Positions 50,663 through 59,246 of a DNA stretch of 64,000 nucleotides are shown here, piece by piece (position 1 is the first letter of the stretch; each line of letters begins with the position of its first letter). The DNA is from an uncultured Bacteroidota bacterium (GTDB lineage Bacteria; Bacteroidota; Bacteroidia; Bacteroidales; F082), in NCBI GenBank assembly GCA_903891085.1, contig CAITDJ010000104.1, positions 62,001 to 126,000 of the forward strand, read 5' to 3'. Below the pieces are notes generated by a model that saw only the letters and a list, made by a program, of their open reading frames with translations, searched no databases and had not been told where the DNA came from. Position numbers and translations under genes: made by a program.

Positions 50663-51244
50663 ATGAATAACAATCAATTATACTTCGCTCACGAAACAGC
50701 CGTTATCGACGAAAGATGCAATATTGGTGAAGGAACAAAAATCTGGCATTTTTCGCATATCATGTCAAATTGTGTGATAGGTGAACGATGTAATATCGGA
50801 CAAAACGTTGTTGTTTCCCCCGGGGTGGTTCTTGGAAAAAATGTCAAGATTCAGAACAATGTTTCTATTTATACCGGCGTTATTTGTGAGGATGATGTAT
50901 TTCTTGGTCCATCAATGGTTTTTACCAATGTTATCAATCCCCGAAGTGCTGTTAACCGTAAAAGTGAATATGCGCGTACGCTTGTTAAAAAAGGAGCCTC
51001 CATCGGTGCAAATGCCACAATTGTGTGCGGACATGACATTGGTGAGTATGCTTTCATTGGTGCAGGTGCCGTGGTTACGAAAGAAGTACCGGCATACGCC
51101 TTGGTTGTTGGAAATCCGGCCAGACAGATCGGATGGATGAGCGAGTTTGGTCAACGATTGCATTTTGATGAAAATGGTATTGCAATTTGCGAAGAAAGCA
51201 AGGAAAAATACATTTTCAAAGATAATATTGTAAGAAAGTTGTAA
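50663..51244 (+). CDS. UDP-sugar N-acetyltransferase, left-handed beta-helix (WbpD/WlbB-like)
   Basis: 193 residues with hexapeptide repeats from the N-terminus (HETAVIDERCNIGEGTKIWH, CVIGERCNIGQNVVV, GVVLGKNVKIQNNVSIYTG) and the acceptor end FIGAGAVVTKEVPAYALVVG, GNPARQIGWMSEFG. It fits acetyltransferases acting on UDP-2-acetamido-3-amino-2,3-dideoxy-glucuronate, the step after the aminotransferase at 49.0 kb. The two are split by the four-helix insertion unit. The catalytic His of the family is likely in IVCGHDIGEY. Confidence 0.88.
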   Translation: MNNNQLYFAHETAVIDERCNIGEGTKIWHFSHIMSNCVIGERCNIGQNVVVSPGVVLGKNVKIQNNVSIYTGVICEDDVFLGPSMVFTNVINPRSAVNRKSEYARTLVKKGASIGANATIVCGHDIGEYAFIGAGAVVTKEVPAYALVVGNPARQIGWMSEFGQRLHFDENGIAICEESKEKYIFKDNIVRKL

Positions 51245-51267
51245 TTATTGCAGGCCAAATAATTGTA

Positions 51268-51275
51268 TATCTTTG
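51268..51275 (+). promoter_or_regulatory. -7 box TATCTTTG (galE)
   Basis: Exact match in the 47-base gap after the acetyltransferase gene, leader about 11 bases. TTG lies at 51248-51250, 17 bases upstream. Confidence 0.5.
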
Positions 51276-51291
51276 AATTAAATAAACGACT

Positions 51292-52320
51292 ATGAAAATA
51301 TTAGTTACAGGTGGTACCGGCTTTATTGGATCACATACAGTTGTTGAGTTGCAACAACAAGGTTATGAAGTGGTTATCGTTGATAATCTTTCGAACTCTC
51401 AGGCTGGTGTTATCGACGCGATAACCTCAATTACCGGAATTAAGCCCCATTTTGAACAATTTGATTTGATTGATCGTGAACGAACTGCCCAATTTTTCAG
51501 GAAGCACAACGATTTAAAGGGAGTAATACATTTCGCTGCTTTTAAGGCTGTTGGGGAGTCAGTTGAGAAACCATTGCTTTATTATAGAAACAATTTGGTT
51601 TCGTTGATGAATATCCTCGAGAGTATGATCGAAAATGGTATTCCAAACCTGGTTTTTTCATCTTCCTGCACTGTTTATGGGCAGCCTGACGAATTGCCTG
51701 TTTCGGAACAAGCACCCATCAAGAAAGCAGAATCTCCATACGGAAATACCAAACAGATTTCGGAGGAGGTTATAAGTGACACTGTCAAAGCCTCAAAATT
51801 AAACGCGATTGCGTTGAGATATTTTAATCCGATCGGGGCGCATGAATCTGCAAAGATTGGAGAATTGCCATTGGGTGTTCCCAATAACCTGGTTCCATTT
51901 ATTACACAAACTGCAATCGGTTTGCGTGCGCAGCTGAGTGTTTTTGGTGATGATTATAACACCCATGATGGTACTGCAGTGCGCGATTATATTCATGTTG
52001 TCGATCTTGCAAAGGCGCATGTGGTGGCTGTGAAAAGAATGATTGAGGCCAAAATGAAGCTGTCATTCGAAATTTTCAATCTGGGAACAGGCACCGGATT
52101 ATCAGTGTTGGATGTAATAAAGTCATTTGAACGTGTTTCAGGTGAGAAACTGAATTACAAGATCGTCGGACGACGTGCTGGTGACGTTGAGCAGGTCTGG
52201 GCTGATCCAACCTACTCGAATGACGAATTAGGTTGGAAAGCATTGAAAACAGTAGATGAAATGACGGCGTCGGCCTGGAAATGGGAAAAAGAATTTCGCA
52301 AAAGAAAAGAAAGCCACTGA
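51292..52320 (+). CDS. galE: UDP-glucose 4-epimerase
   Basis: 342 residues, extended SDR. NAD-binding GGTGFIGSHTVVELQQQGY, then DNLSNSQAG, VIHFAAFKAVGES (first-half signature), catalytic Ser in FSSSCTVYGQP and YGNTK (Tyr-x3-Lys). RYFNPIGAHESAKIGE and VRDYIHVVDLAKAHV are GalE hallmarks. It interconverts UDP-glucose/UDP-galactose (or the GlcNAc forms) for surface glycans. The next unit (GxxExxY element) begins 16 bases after its stop. Confidence 0.95.
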   Translation: MKILVTGGTGFIGSHTVVELQQQGYEVVIVDNLSNSQAGVIDAITSITGIKPHFEQFDLIDRERTAQFFRKHNDLKGVIHFAAFKAVGESVEKPLLYYRNNLVSLMNILESMIENGIPNLVFSSSCTVYGQPDELPVSEQAPIKKAESPYGNTKQISEEVISDTVKASKLNAIALRYFNPIGAHESAKIGELPLGVPNNLVPFITQTAIGLRAQLSVFGDDYNTHDGTAVRDYIHVVDLAKAHVVAVKRMIEAKMKLSFEIFNLGTGTGLSVLDVIKSFERVSGEKLNYKIVGRRAGDVEQVWADPTYSNDELGWKALKTVDEMTASAWKWEKEFRKRKESH

Positions 52321-52335
52321 TTTTATTAATTATAT

Positions 52336-52768
52336 GCCACAGATTCACAGATATTTATATGGATTATGCTGATGATATTTATCCTTTGCAAAATGAAACA
52401 TATCAAATAATTGGAATTTGTATGGAAGTTCATAGAGTTTTGGGACGGGGTTTTTTGGAGGTGGTTTATAAAGATGCATTAGAAATAGAGTTTCAAAATA
52501 ACAATATTCTTTACGAAAGGGAGAAAAAATACGAGGTAGAATATAAAGGACATCGATTAAATCGTTCATATTTTGCTGATTTTGTGGTCTTTGATAAAAT
52601 TCTACTAGAAGTTAAAGCCCAAAGTGGAATTGTTGGGGAACATTATAAGTGGGTAACCAATTATCTGGCTGTTACTAAATTACCAATAGGATTACTTATT
52701 AACTTTGGGGAGAAATCGTTAATGAGCAAAAGAATAATTTTGTAATTTTAAATCTGTGAATCTGTGGC
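52336..52768 (+). mobile_element. Candidate single-gene element with perfect 16-bp terminal inverted repeats
   Basis: GCCACAGATTCACAGA at 52336-52351 and its exact reverse complement TCTGTGAATCTGTGGC at 52753-52768 enclose 433 bp whose only gene is the GxxExxY protein (52359-52745, ending 7 bases before the right repeat). The unit lies between galE and rfbB, whose reading frames it does not disturb. No obvious target-site duplication is seen, and no transposase is encoded. Confidence 0.6.
52359..52745 (+). CDS. GxxExxY-family protein (PD-(D/E)XK nuclease-like)
   Basis: 128 residues from ATG 52359. The naming motif is present in HRVLGRGFLEVVYKDALEIE (GRGFLEVVY), followed by IEFQNNNILYEREKKYEVEY and the nuclease-like core YFADFVVFDKILLEVKAQSG, where D and E-x-K can be read as the PD-(D/E)xK triad. 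NYLAVTKLPIGLLINFGE ends the domain. The family has no established function and is found in many copies in Bacteroidota and Planctomycetes. An upstream extension to 52281 runs back into galE and the repeat, so it is rejected. Confidence 0.88.
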   Translation: MDYADDIYPLQNETYQIIGICMEVHRVLGRGFLEVVYKDALEIEFQNNNILYEREKKYEVEYKGHRLNRSYFADFVVFDKILLEVKAQSGIVGEHYKWVTNYLAVTKLPIGLLINFGEKSLMSKRIIL

Positions 52769-52803
52769 TTTAATTTGCTTAATCATAATTAATTAATCTG
52801 AAA

Positions 52804-53856
52804 ATGAAAAAGATCCTCATTACCGGTGGAGCCGGTTTCATTGGTTCGCATGTGGTGCGACTCTTTGTGAATAAGTACCCGAAGTATCAGATTTACAATC
52901 TCGATGCACTTACTTATGCCGGTAATCTGTTTAATCTTAAAGATGTTGAAAATAGTCCAAACTATCATTTCATCAAAGCAGACATTGTGGATGGTGAGAA
53001 AATGATGCAATTGTTTGGTCAATATGAATTTGACAGTGTCATCCACCTGGCTGCTGAGTCGCATGTCGACAGGTCCATCACCAATCCGATGGAATTTATC
53101 ATGACCAATATCGTTGGCACGGTCAACTTGTTGAATGCAGCGAATCACCATTGGAAAAGTGACTTTGAAGGGAAGCGCTTTTATCATATTTCAACCGACG
53201 AAGTGTATGGTTCTTTGGGAGCAACGGGATTTTTCACTGAATCGACTTCCTACGATCCGCATAGCCCATATTCCGCATCAAAAGCCAGCAGTGACCACTT
53301 GGTGAGGGCCTATCATGATACATATCGTTTGCCGATGGTAATTTCGAATTGCTCGAACAACTACGGCCCAAATCAATTCCCTGAAAAGCTTATACCATTG
53401 TTTATCAATAATATACGCAATAACAAACCACTCCCGGTTTATGGAAAAGGTGAAAACATCCGCGATTGGCTGTATGTTGTTGATCATGCCAGGGCAATTG
53501 ATGTTATTTTTCATAAAGGAAGCGATGGACAAACTTATAATATTGGTGGACACAACGAATGGACCAACATCGATCTGATTAAGCTGATGTGTAAAGTAAT
53601 GGATGAAAAACTGATCAGGGCTGAAGGAACTTCCGAAAAACTCATTTCCTACGTGAAAGACCGTGCCGGACACGATTTGCGTTATGCCATTGATTCAACA
53701 AAGTTACAACGCGAACTGGGATGGATTCCTTCCCTGCAATTTGAAGAAGGAATCCGTTTGACTATCGATTGGTATCTCAATAATCAGGTATGGCTCGATG
53801 AGGTTACTTCGGGTAATTATCTGAAATATTACGAGAAACAGTACGAAGAAAGATAG
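52804..53856 (+). CDS. rfbB: dTDP-glucose 4,6-dehydratase
   Basis: 350 residues, extended SDR. ITGGAGFIGSHVVRLFV, DALTYAGN, HLAAESHVDRSI, FYHISTDEVYGSLG (with T, D, E active-site residues) and YSASKASSDHL (Tyr-x3-Lys) are diagnostic of RmlB. NYGPNQFPEKLIPLFI and VKDRAGHDLRYAID complete the match. It makes dTDP-4-keto-6-deoxyglucose for rhamnose and related sugars. No rfbA, C or D is in the window, so the end product is open. Confidence 0.95.
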   Translation: MKKILITGGAGFIGSHVVRLFVNKYPKYQIYNLDALTYAGNLFNLKDVENSPNYHFIKADIVDGEKMMQLFGQYEFDSVIHLAAESHVDRSITNPMEFIMTNIVGTVNLLNAANHHWKSDFEGKRFYHISTDEVYGSLGATGFFTESTSYDPHSPYSASKASSDHLVRAYHDTYRLPMVISNCSNNYGPNQFPEKLIPLFINNIRNNKPLPVYGKGENIRDWLYVVDHARAIDVIFHKGSDGQTYNIGGHNEWTNIDLIKLMCKVMDEKLIRAEGTSEKLISYVKDRAGHDLRYAIDSTKLQRELGWIPSLQFEEGIRLTIDWYLNNQVWLDEVTSGNYLKYYEKQYEER

Positions 53857-53935
53857 ATTACATTAGTGTTCGAAACAGCAGATTATCTGCTGAGGTAATT
53901 AACAATTAAAATTCCATTTTTTGTTTAATTTTGGC

Positions 53936-53943
53936 ATGAAGTA
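53936..53943 (+). promoter_or_regulatory. -7 box TAATTTTG
   Basis: Exact match 12-19 bases upstream of ATG 53955. No -33 TTG. Confidence 0.4.
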
Positions 53944-53954
53944 ATTTCTACTAA

Positions 53955-55391
53955 ATGATAAAGGTTAATATGGGTTTTGTGCGAAGTTGTGCCAGATGGT
54001 ATAATGCCAAAGACTTTTATCCAAATATCGGTATTCTAATCATTATCCTGACAGTTGCTATCTATTCTAATGATATTAGGTATTGGCAGCGTAATGATAG
54101 GATAATTGCCGGTGATATTTTGCACTATTACGCTTACCTTCCCGCAACTTTTATTTATCACGACTTGGAACTGAAGTTTGTTTCACAAAATCCGAGTGAT
54201 TATCTAACAAAATTCTGGCCTTTTCGATCTCCTATCAAGAAGAACACCATCATGACAACGATGGGAATGTCGGTGCTATACGCGCCTGCTTTCTTAACAA
54301 CAAGGGCGATCATGTGGGTTATCGGGGATGAATCGGATGGATTTAGTCCGCCCTACAATCTTGGCTTGGTTATAGGCAGTATCATTTACCTTATGATTTC
54401 TCTTGTATTGTTAAAAAAAGTGTTGTTAAGGTATTTTTCTCCTGTAGCAACTACAATAAGTCTTATCATGGTAGCCTTGGGGACTAATTTGGGGCATTAT
54501 TCAACCCATGAACCCACGATGAGTCATTTATATGGATTTTTCCTTTTTTCGGTATTTCTGTATCTGGTAGTGAGGTGGCATGAGAACCCGACCTTAAAAT
54601 ACTCAATATTCATTGGATTAGTGAGTGGAATGATTGCATTGGTAAGACCTTCAAATATACTTATTGGATTTATTTTCGTTTTTTGGAATATATCGGGAAT
54701 TGTAACCCTTAAACAAAAAGTGCTGTTATTTAGTAAGAATTATGCTTATTTGCTTGTCATAATCCTGTTTGCAGTTTTAATTTGGGTTCCTCAGATGCTT
54801 TATTGGAAGCATATAGCCGGATCTTATTTGTTCTATAGTTATGGAGAAGAATCGAAATTCTTTTTCAACAATCCACAGATATTTAATAATTTATTCAGCT
54901 ATCGTAAAGGTTGGCTGGTTTATACCCCCATCATGATCACTGCTTTTTTAGGCATGATTATTTTATGGAAGAAAAAACCTGGGCTTGTTGTTCCAATGGT
55001 CATTTTCAGTGTAGTAAACATTTATGTGATTTCTTCATGGTGGTCGTGGTGGTATGGTGGTGGCTTTGGATTACGCGCGTATGTTGAATCATATGCGATT
55101 TATTCCCTTGGTTTTGCGGCATTTGTGCAATGGATAGTTGGGCTTAGATACTACTTTATAAAGATACCTCTTTATATAATTATCGCACTTTTTATTGCTT
55201 TAAATCTATTTCAAACGCGTCAGTATTACTTTGGCAGCATTCATTTTGTAGGTATGACAAAAGAGGCTTACTGGCATCAGTTTTTGAAGTTGAAACCTTA
55301 TGGTGAATATTATTATCTTCTCACCATACCCGATATGCAAAAAGCCCGGCAAGGAATATATGTGTTCGAACCTACACCCAGGAATGATTAA
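53955..55391 (+). CDS. Polytopic membrane protein, paralogue A (478 aa, no C-terminal domain)
   Basis: 478 residues with about ten membrane segments, periplasmic-loop motifs and no globular C-terminal tail. Shared with the two genes after it: YYAYLPATFIYHD (after TM1), TTMGMSVLYAPAF, GFSPPYNLGL, FSYRKGWLVYTPIM, WWSWWYGGGFGLRAYVESYAI and MTKEAYWHQF near the end. The D-H/R pattern in loops resembles GT-C-type glycosyltransferases (Asp/His in the first loop), but no family name is recognised. It is short: it ends where the paralogues have a beta-rich domain of about 140 residues. Probably acts on lipid-linked sugars of the adjacent glycan genes, which is inference. Confidence 0.75.
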   Translation: MIKVNMGFVRSCARWYNAKDFYPNIGILIIILTVAIYSNDIRYWQRNDRIIAGDILHYYAYLPATFIYHDLELKFVSQNPSDYLTKFWPFRSPIKKNTIMTTMGMSVLYAPAFLTTRAIMWVIGDESDGFSPPYNLGLVIGSIIYLMISLVLLKKVLLRYFSPVATTISLIMVALGTNLGHYSTHEPTMSHLYGFFLFSVFLYLVVRWHENPTLKYSIFIGLVSGMIALVRPSNILIGFIFVFWNISGIVTLKQKVLLFSKNYAYLLVIILFAVLIWVPQMLYWKHIAGSYLFYSYGEESKFFFNNPQIFNNLFSYRKGWLVYTPIMITAFLGMIILWKKKPGLVVPMVIFSVVNIYVISSWWSWWYGGGFGLRAYVESYAIYSLGFAAFVQWIVGLRYYFIKIPLYIIIALFIALNLFQTRQYYFGSIHFVGMTKEAYWHQFLKLKPYGEYYYLLTIPDMQKARQGIYVFEPTPRND

Positions 55392-55457
55392 TAGGCATAG
55401 TGAATTGGTTTGTGTTAAATCAAATGATTCGAATTTCAGTGACTTGACTGAAATTCC

Positions 55458-55465
55458 TATATTTG
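55458..55465 (+). promoter_or_regulatory. -7 box TATATTTG
   Basis: Exact match 18-25 bases upstream of ATG 55483, in the 91-base gap between paralogues A and B. Confidence 0.45.
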
Positions 55466-55482
55466 TGAAAGAATAACAGATC

Positions 55483-57351
55483 ATGACATTTTCCGGATTA
55501 TTTACATCAAAAAATTCTGTTTCAGGCATCATTGCTTTACTTTTGATTGTTGTTTTAGGGTTGATTAAGTTTTCCTTTCTTCAAAACAATATACTCAGCT
55601 ACGATTATTTTGGATTATATCTTTACTTACCTGCATCATTTATCTATCACGATCCAGCTGTCAGTGATTTATCCTGGCTGGAGAAGATAAATGAAATTTA
55701 TCATAATACACCAATGTTTTACCAACTGCAAGCGGTTGGTGAATACCATTTGATTCGTTTTTTTTGTGGTATGGCCATGCTGTTGTCGCCATTCTTTTTC
55801 TTAGGACATATGGCAGCGATTCTTGGAGGTTATCCGGTTGATGGATTCTCTGCTCCATACCAATTAGCAATGACTTTCGCTGCTTTCTTTTATGTTATCA
55901 TAGGAATTGTATATGCAAGGAAAATATTGCTTCATTTTTTTACGGATAAAGTGACAAGCTGGACGCTGATAGCACTCTATTTTGGCACTAACTTATTTTT
56001 CTGGACAACCTTCGATGCCGGGGCACCACACACTATATTATTCGCCTTATATGCATTATTAATCTGGTATACGCTAAAATGGCACGAAAATCAAAAACTT
56101 AAATACGCCCTGTTTATTGGCATTACACTCGGCTTGATTATTGTTTCACGTCCCAGTGAGATTATTTCAGTTTTCATTCCATTGTTCTGGAATATTTTTA
56201 GTCTCGATTCTTTCGTCAAAAAAGCAAAGTTGGTCTGGAAATTCAGACTCCATTTTTTGTGGCTTGCGATGGCTACAGCCGTGATGGGGTTGCCCCAAAT
56301 CTGGTACTATTATCATTATACTGGTAATTTGTATTTTTCGACTTATACCGATCCTCAATCAGGTCTCGATTTCTCAAATCCGCGATTTCATTGGGTATTG
56401 TTTAGTTTTCGGAAAGGATGGTTCATTTATGCGCCTTTAATGGTGTTTTCATTGATTGGATTGCCTTTTATGATTAAGAAACAGCGTCAAATTGCTTTAC
56501 CAGTGTTGAGTTATTTCATTATTAATTTATTGATCATTGCATCGTTTACAAGTTTAGTCAGTTATGGTTGGCGGGCATTTATTCAATCCTACGCGATTAT
56601 GATGCTGCCGTTGGGGTTTTTTATACAATATTTGACAAACAAGAAATTGTTGATTAAGATACTATACTTTGTTGCGCTGACCTTTTTCATTTACCTATCT
56701 GTTTTGCAGTCGTGGCAGATAATGAATGGTATTATTGACAGTTCGAGGATGACGAAAGAGTATTATTTCAGGATATTTGGCCGTACACGCATTTCTGTGG
56801 AGGATAAAAAACTACTTCTGATTAATCCTTATCTTGATGATGAAACCGGAAACAAGATCATCGATAGTGCCCGCTATACCAAATCCACACTACAATTTTA
56901 TGATTTTAACACACAAATCCCCGGATTGGAAAGGTTTCAACTTGTAGATGGTCAGGATTCGTTGGATAAGTGTTTCGTTCTCGGGAAACTGAATCCATAT
57001 TCTCCCGGAGTTAAAATTCCATATTGTGAGATCACTGACAGTGAGTATTTCTGGGCCAGAATATCTTTTTCATTCCGCTCAGATTCAATCATTCAACCAT
57101 CCGATTTACTACTTATTGCAACATTTACATATCAGGGGAAAAACGAGAAAAATAAAAATTCAGTATATAAATATCGCGCCTTTAAAGTGCCATTTAATGC
57201 TGAAAAAGTGAATACATGGCAGCATTTCAGTATCGATTATTTATCTCCAGAGGTTACTACACCGCAGGATCGGTTGGAGACTTATGTTTGGTATCGTGGT
57301 GCAAAAAAAGTTATGGTTGATGATTTTTTGGTTACCAAATTTGAACCATAA
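55483..57351 (+). CDS. Polytopic membrane protein, paralogue B (622 aa, C-terminal beta domain)
   Basis: 622 residues. The first 440 repeat the layout of paralogue A: YYFGLYLYLPASFIYHDPA, IRFFCGMAMLLSPFF, GFSAPYQLA, FSFRKGWFIYAPLM, SYGWRAFIQSYAI and MTKEYYFRIF. A tail of about 140 residues follows (about 480-622, YSPGVKIPYCEITD, TWQHFSIDYLSPEV, VMVDDFLV), which looks like a jelly-roll or galactose-binding-like domain that would lie in the periplasm. No family recognised. The gene is convergent with paralogue C, 37 bases away. Confidence 0.75.
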   Translation: MTFSGLFTSKNSVSGIIALLLIVVLGLIKFSFLQNNILSYDYFGLYLYLPASFIYHDPAVSDLSWLEKINEIYHNTPMFYQLQAVGEYHLIRFFCGMAMLLSPFFFLGHMAAILGGYPVDGFSAPYQLAMTFAAFFYVIIGIVYARKILLHFFTDKVTSWTLIALYFGTNLFFWTTFDAGAPHTILFALYALLIWYTLKWHENQKLKYALFIGITLGLIIVSRPSEIISVFIPLFWNIFSLDSFVKKAKLVWKFRLHFLWLAMATAVMGLPQIWYYYHYTGNLYFSTYTDPQSGLDFSNPRFHWVLFSFRKGWFIYAPLMVFSLIGLPFMIKKQRQIALPVLSYFIINLLIIASFTSLVSYGWRAFIQSYAIMMLPLGFFIQYLTNKKLLIKILYFVALTFFIYLSVLQSWQIMNGIIDSSRMTKEYYFRIFGRTRISVEDKKLLLINPYLDDETGNKIIDSARYTKSTLQFYDFNTQIPGLERFQLVDGQDSLDKCFVLGKLNPYSPGVKIPYCEITDSEYFWARISFSFRSDSIIQPSDLLLIATFTYQGKNEKNKNSVYKYRAFKVPFNAEKVNTWQHFSIDYLSPEVTTPQDRLETYVWYRGAKKVMVDDFLVTKFEP

Positions 57352-57388
57352 TATTTCTTTCCGATCTTAATAAGGCTTTGTGTTTAAA

Positions 57389-59227
57389 TCAATTCTTTGG
57401 TTCATAGACTGTTATGCGTACGTTGTCAAGATAGACATCTGATTGGCCTTTCAGGTAGAAATTGGTCTGAAACCTGTCGTCAGGACGACGAACTTCCGGT
57501 GTTAAGTAATCCATCGTAACTTTGTTCCATTGACCAACTGTTAATTGGATTGAATCGAATGTTGTGATTCTCTCATAGTAAGGGTATTCATTGTGTTCAA
57601 AATTCATACCCAACAATAGTGGATTTTTATTTGCATTTGCTGAAATATAAACGTCAGCTTCGACCCGTATAACAGTATATTCTTTGTTTGTAAGTAATGC
57701 ATACGGGATCTCAAATTTTGGCGAGTAACAATTTTGCTGACTAAGTTTATAAACCTTCGTCAGGTTTGTTGAATCCTGTGTATTTTCAATTTGTTGGCCA
57801 TTGTTTCCAAAATCCTGGAAATCGAGTTGCTTTAGGGTTAATTCAGCGTTGTTTTGTAATAACATTGTCGGATTGGCATTACGATCGATCAGCAACAACT
57901 TATTGATTCCGGCTGGGATTTTTGTTTTTAGAAATACCTCATTATAAAATTCTTTGGTCATGCGCGTTGGATGAATTATGCCATGAAGAAATTGCCACGA
58001 TTGAAAAAGATTGAAAATCAATAAGATAATAAGTATAGATAAAAATCCGGCATTAATAATCATTCTCTTTTCCCCGAAGTAACTGATCAAACTTCCAAGA
58101 GGAAAAGCCAAAAAGACATACATTGGAATGACTGCCCGCTGGCTAAAACAATCGGCATACCACCAGCACGACCAGCTGGCAATAACATAAAATGAAGGAA
58201 TAAAAAACAGGAAAATGGCAGGAAAAAGATGTTTCCTTGAACGGAAAAGTTGGTAAAAACCAATCAGGGCCAACGCCATAACGGGTGTATAGATAAGCCA
58301 GCCTTTGCGGAAACTGAAAAGCACTTCTGTGATATAGGGGTGAAAAAACTCCATGCCTTCGCCGGCATTACCTCCGTAGCTGTTGAAGAGGAATTTTCCT
58401 GTGATAATTTTCCAATAAATTAATTGAAAGGCACCAATAACAATCGTAATTCCAACCATATAAATTACCGATTTCCGTTGGCTGTATAAAAATGCCATTC
58501 TTTCTTTTATGTTGATGTGTTGCATGCCCCATAATAGAGGAATTATGATGACCAGAATTTCAGTCGGCCTGCTGAGTGCACTTAAACCTATAACAACGCC
58601 CAAACTTATCGCATATCTTCTGTTCAATGTTTCATGCCACCGGATGGTAAGCCACAATACCATTGAAAAAAGAAAAAATAAATAATTATGCGACATAAGT
58701 CCCTGTCCATGGAAACTGGTATGGATCAGCGCATTGGTTCCGAAAATAATGATTATCAATAGAATAGAGACAATTGCCGGCGTAAAATATCTTAGAAGCG
58801 ATTTCCTGAAATAGATCAGGCCTGTAACTGTATAAATAAAACTTCCAAACAGCAATGACAATTGATAGGGAAGCGAAAAACCATCTGGTTCGTATGATGA
58901 AAATAGTGCGATGCAATGACCCAAGAAAAACCAGGGAGAATATAAAACTGCCATACCCATCGGGTATTTCATCACCCAGTTTCCATTCGCCAAAGGCAAA
59001 GCCTGATAAAATGAACCGGTGCTGTGATATTTTTCGATGATTTGCTGAAAAACGTCGATGTCTTTCAACGCCAGGTCGTTGTAAATAAATGTTGCAGGCA
59101 GGTAAAGATAATAACCAAAAATATCCCATGACAATATTAAACGGGGAATATCAGAGAAAACAATATAGGCCAGCAGAAAAACAATGAATGTCAAGGTGTA
59201 AAATGAACTGTCTTTATTCTTTAACAT
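57389..59227 (-). CDS. Polytopic membrane protein, paralogue C (612 aa, C-terminal beta domain)
   Basis: 612 residues on the opposite strand, third copy of the same family: YYLYLPATFIYNDLA, KYPMGMAVLYSPWFFLGH, GFSLPYQLSL, FSFRKGWLIYTPVM, CWWYADCFSQRAVIPMYVF and MTKEFYNEVFL, then a C-terminal beta domain like that of paralogue B (CYSPKFEIPY, WNKVTMDYLTPEVRRPDDRF, DVYLDNVRITVYEPK). It starts 19 bases after the stop of a Dpm1-like glycosyltransferase gene on the minus strand, so the two are probably co-transcribed and the sugar carrier could be shared. Confidence 0.75.
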   Translation of the reverse strand: MLKNKDSSFYTLTFIVFLLAYIVFSDIPRLILSWDIFGYYLYLPATFIYNDLALKDIDVFQQIIEKYHSTGSFYQALPLANGNWVMKYPMGMAVLYSPWFFLGHCIALFSSYEPDGFSLPYQLSLLFGSFIYTVTGLIYFRKSLLRYFTPAIVSILLIIIIFGTNALIHTSFHGQGLMSHNYLFFLFSMVLWLTIRWHETLNRRYAISLGVVIGLSALSRPTEILVIIIPLLWGMQHINIKERMAFLYSQRKSVIYMVGITIVIGAFQLIYWKIITGKFLFNSYGGNAGEGMEFFHPYITEVLFSFRKGWLIYTPVMALALIGFYQLFRSRKHLFPAIFLFFIPSFYVIASWSCWWYADCFSQRAVIPMYVFLAFPLGSLISYFGEKRMIINAGFLSILIILLIFNLFQSWQFLHGIIHPTRMTKEFYNEVFLKTKIPAGINKLLLIDRNANPTMLLQNNAELTLKQLDFQDFGNNGQQIENTQDSTNLTKVYKLSQQNCYSPKFEIPYALLTNKEYTVIRVEADVYISANANKNPLLLGMNFEHNEYPYYERITTFDSIQLTVGQWNKVTMDYLTPEVRRPDDRFQTNFYLKGQSDVYLDNVRITVYEPKN

Positions 59228-59246
59228 TCTTTCAAAGAATTGTTGA

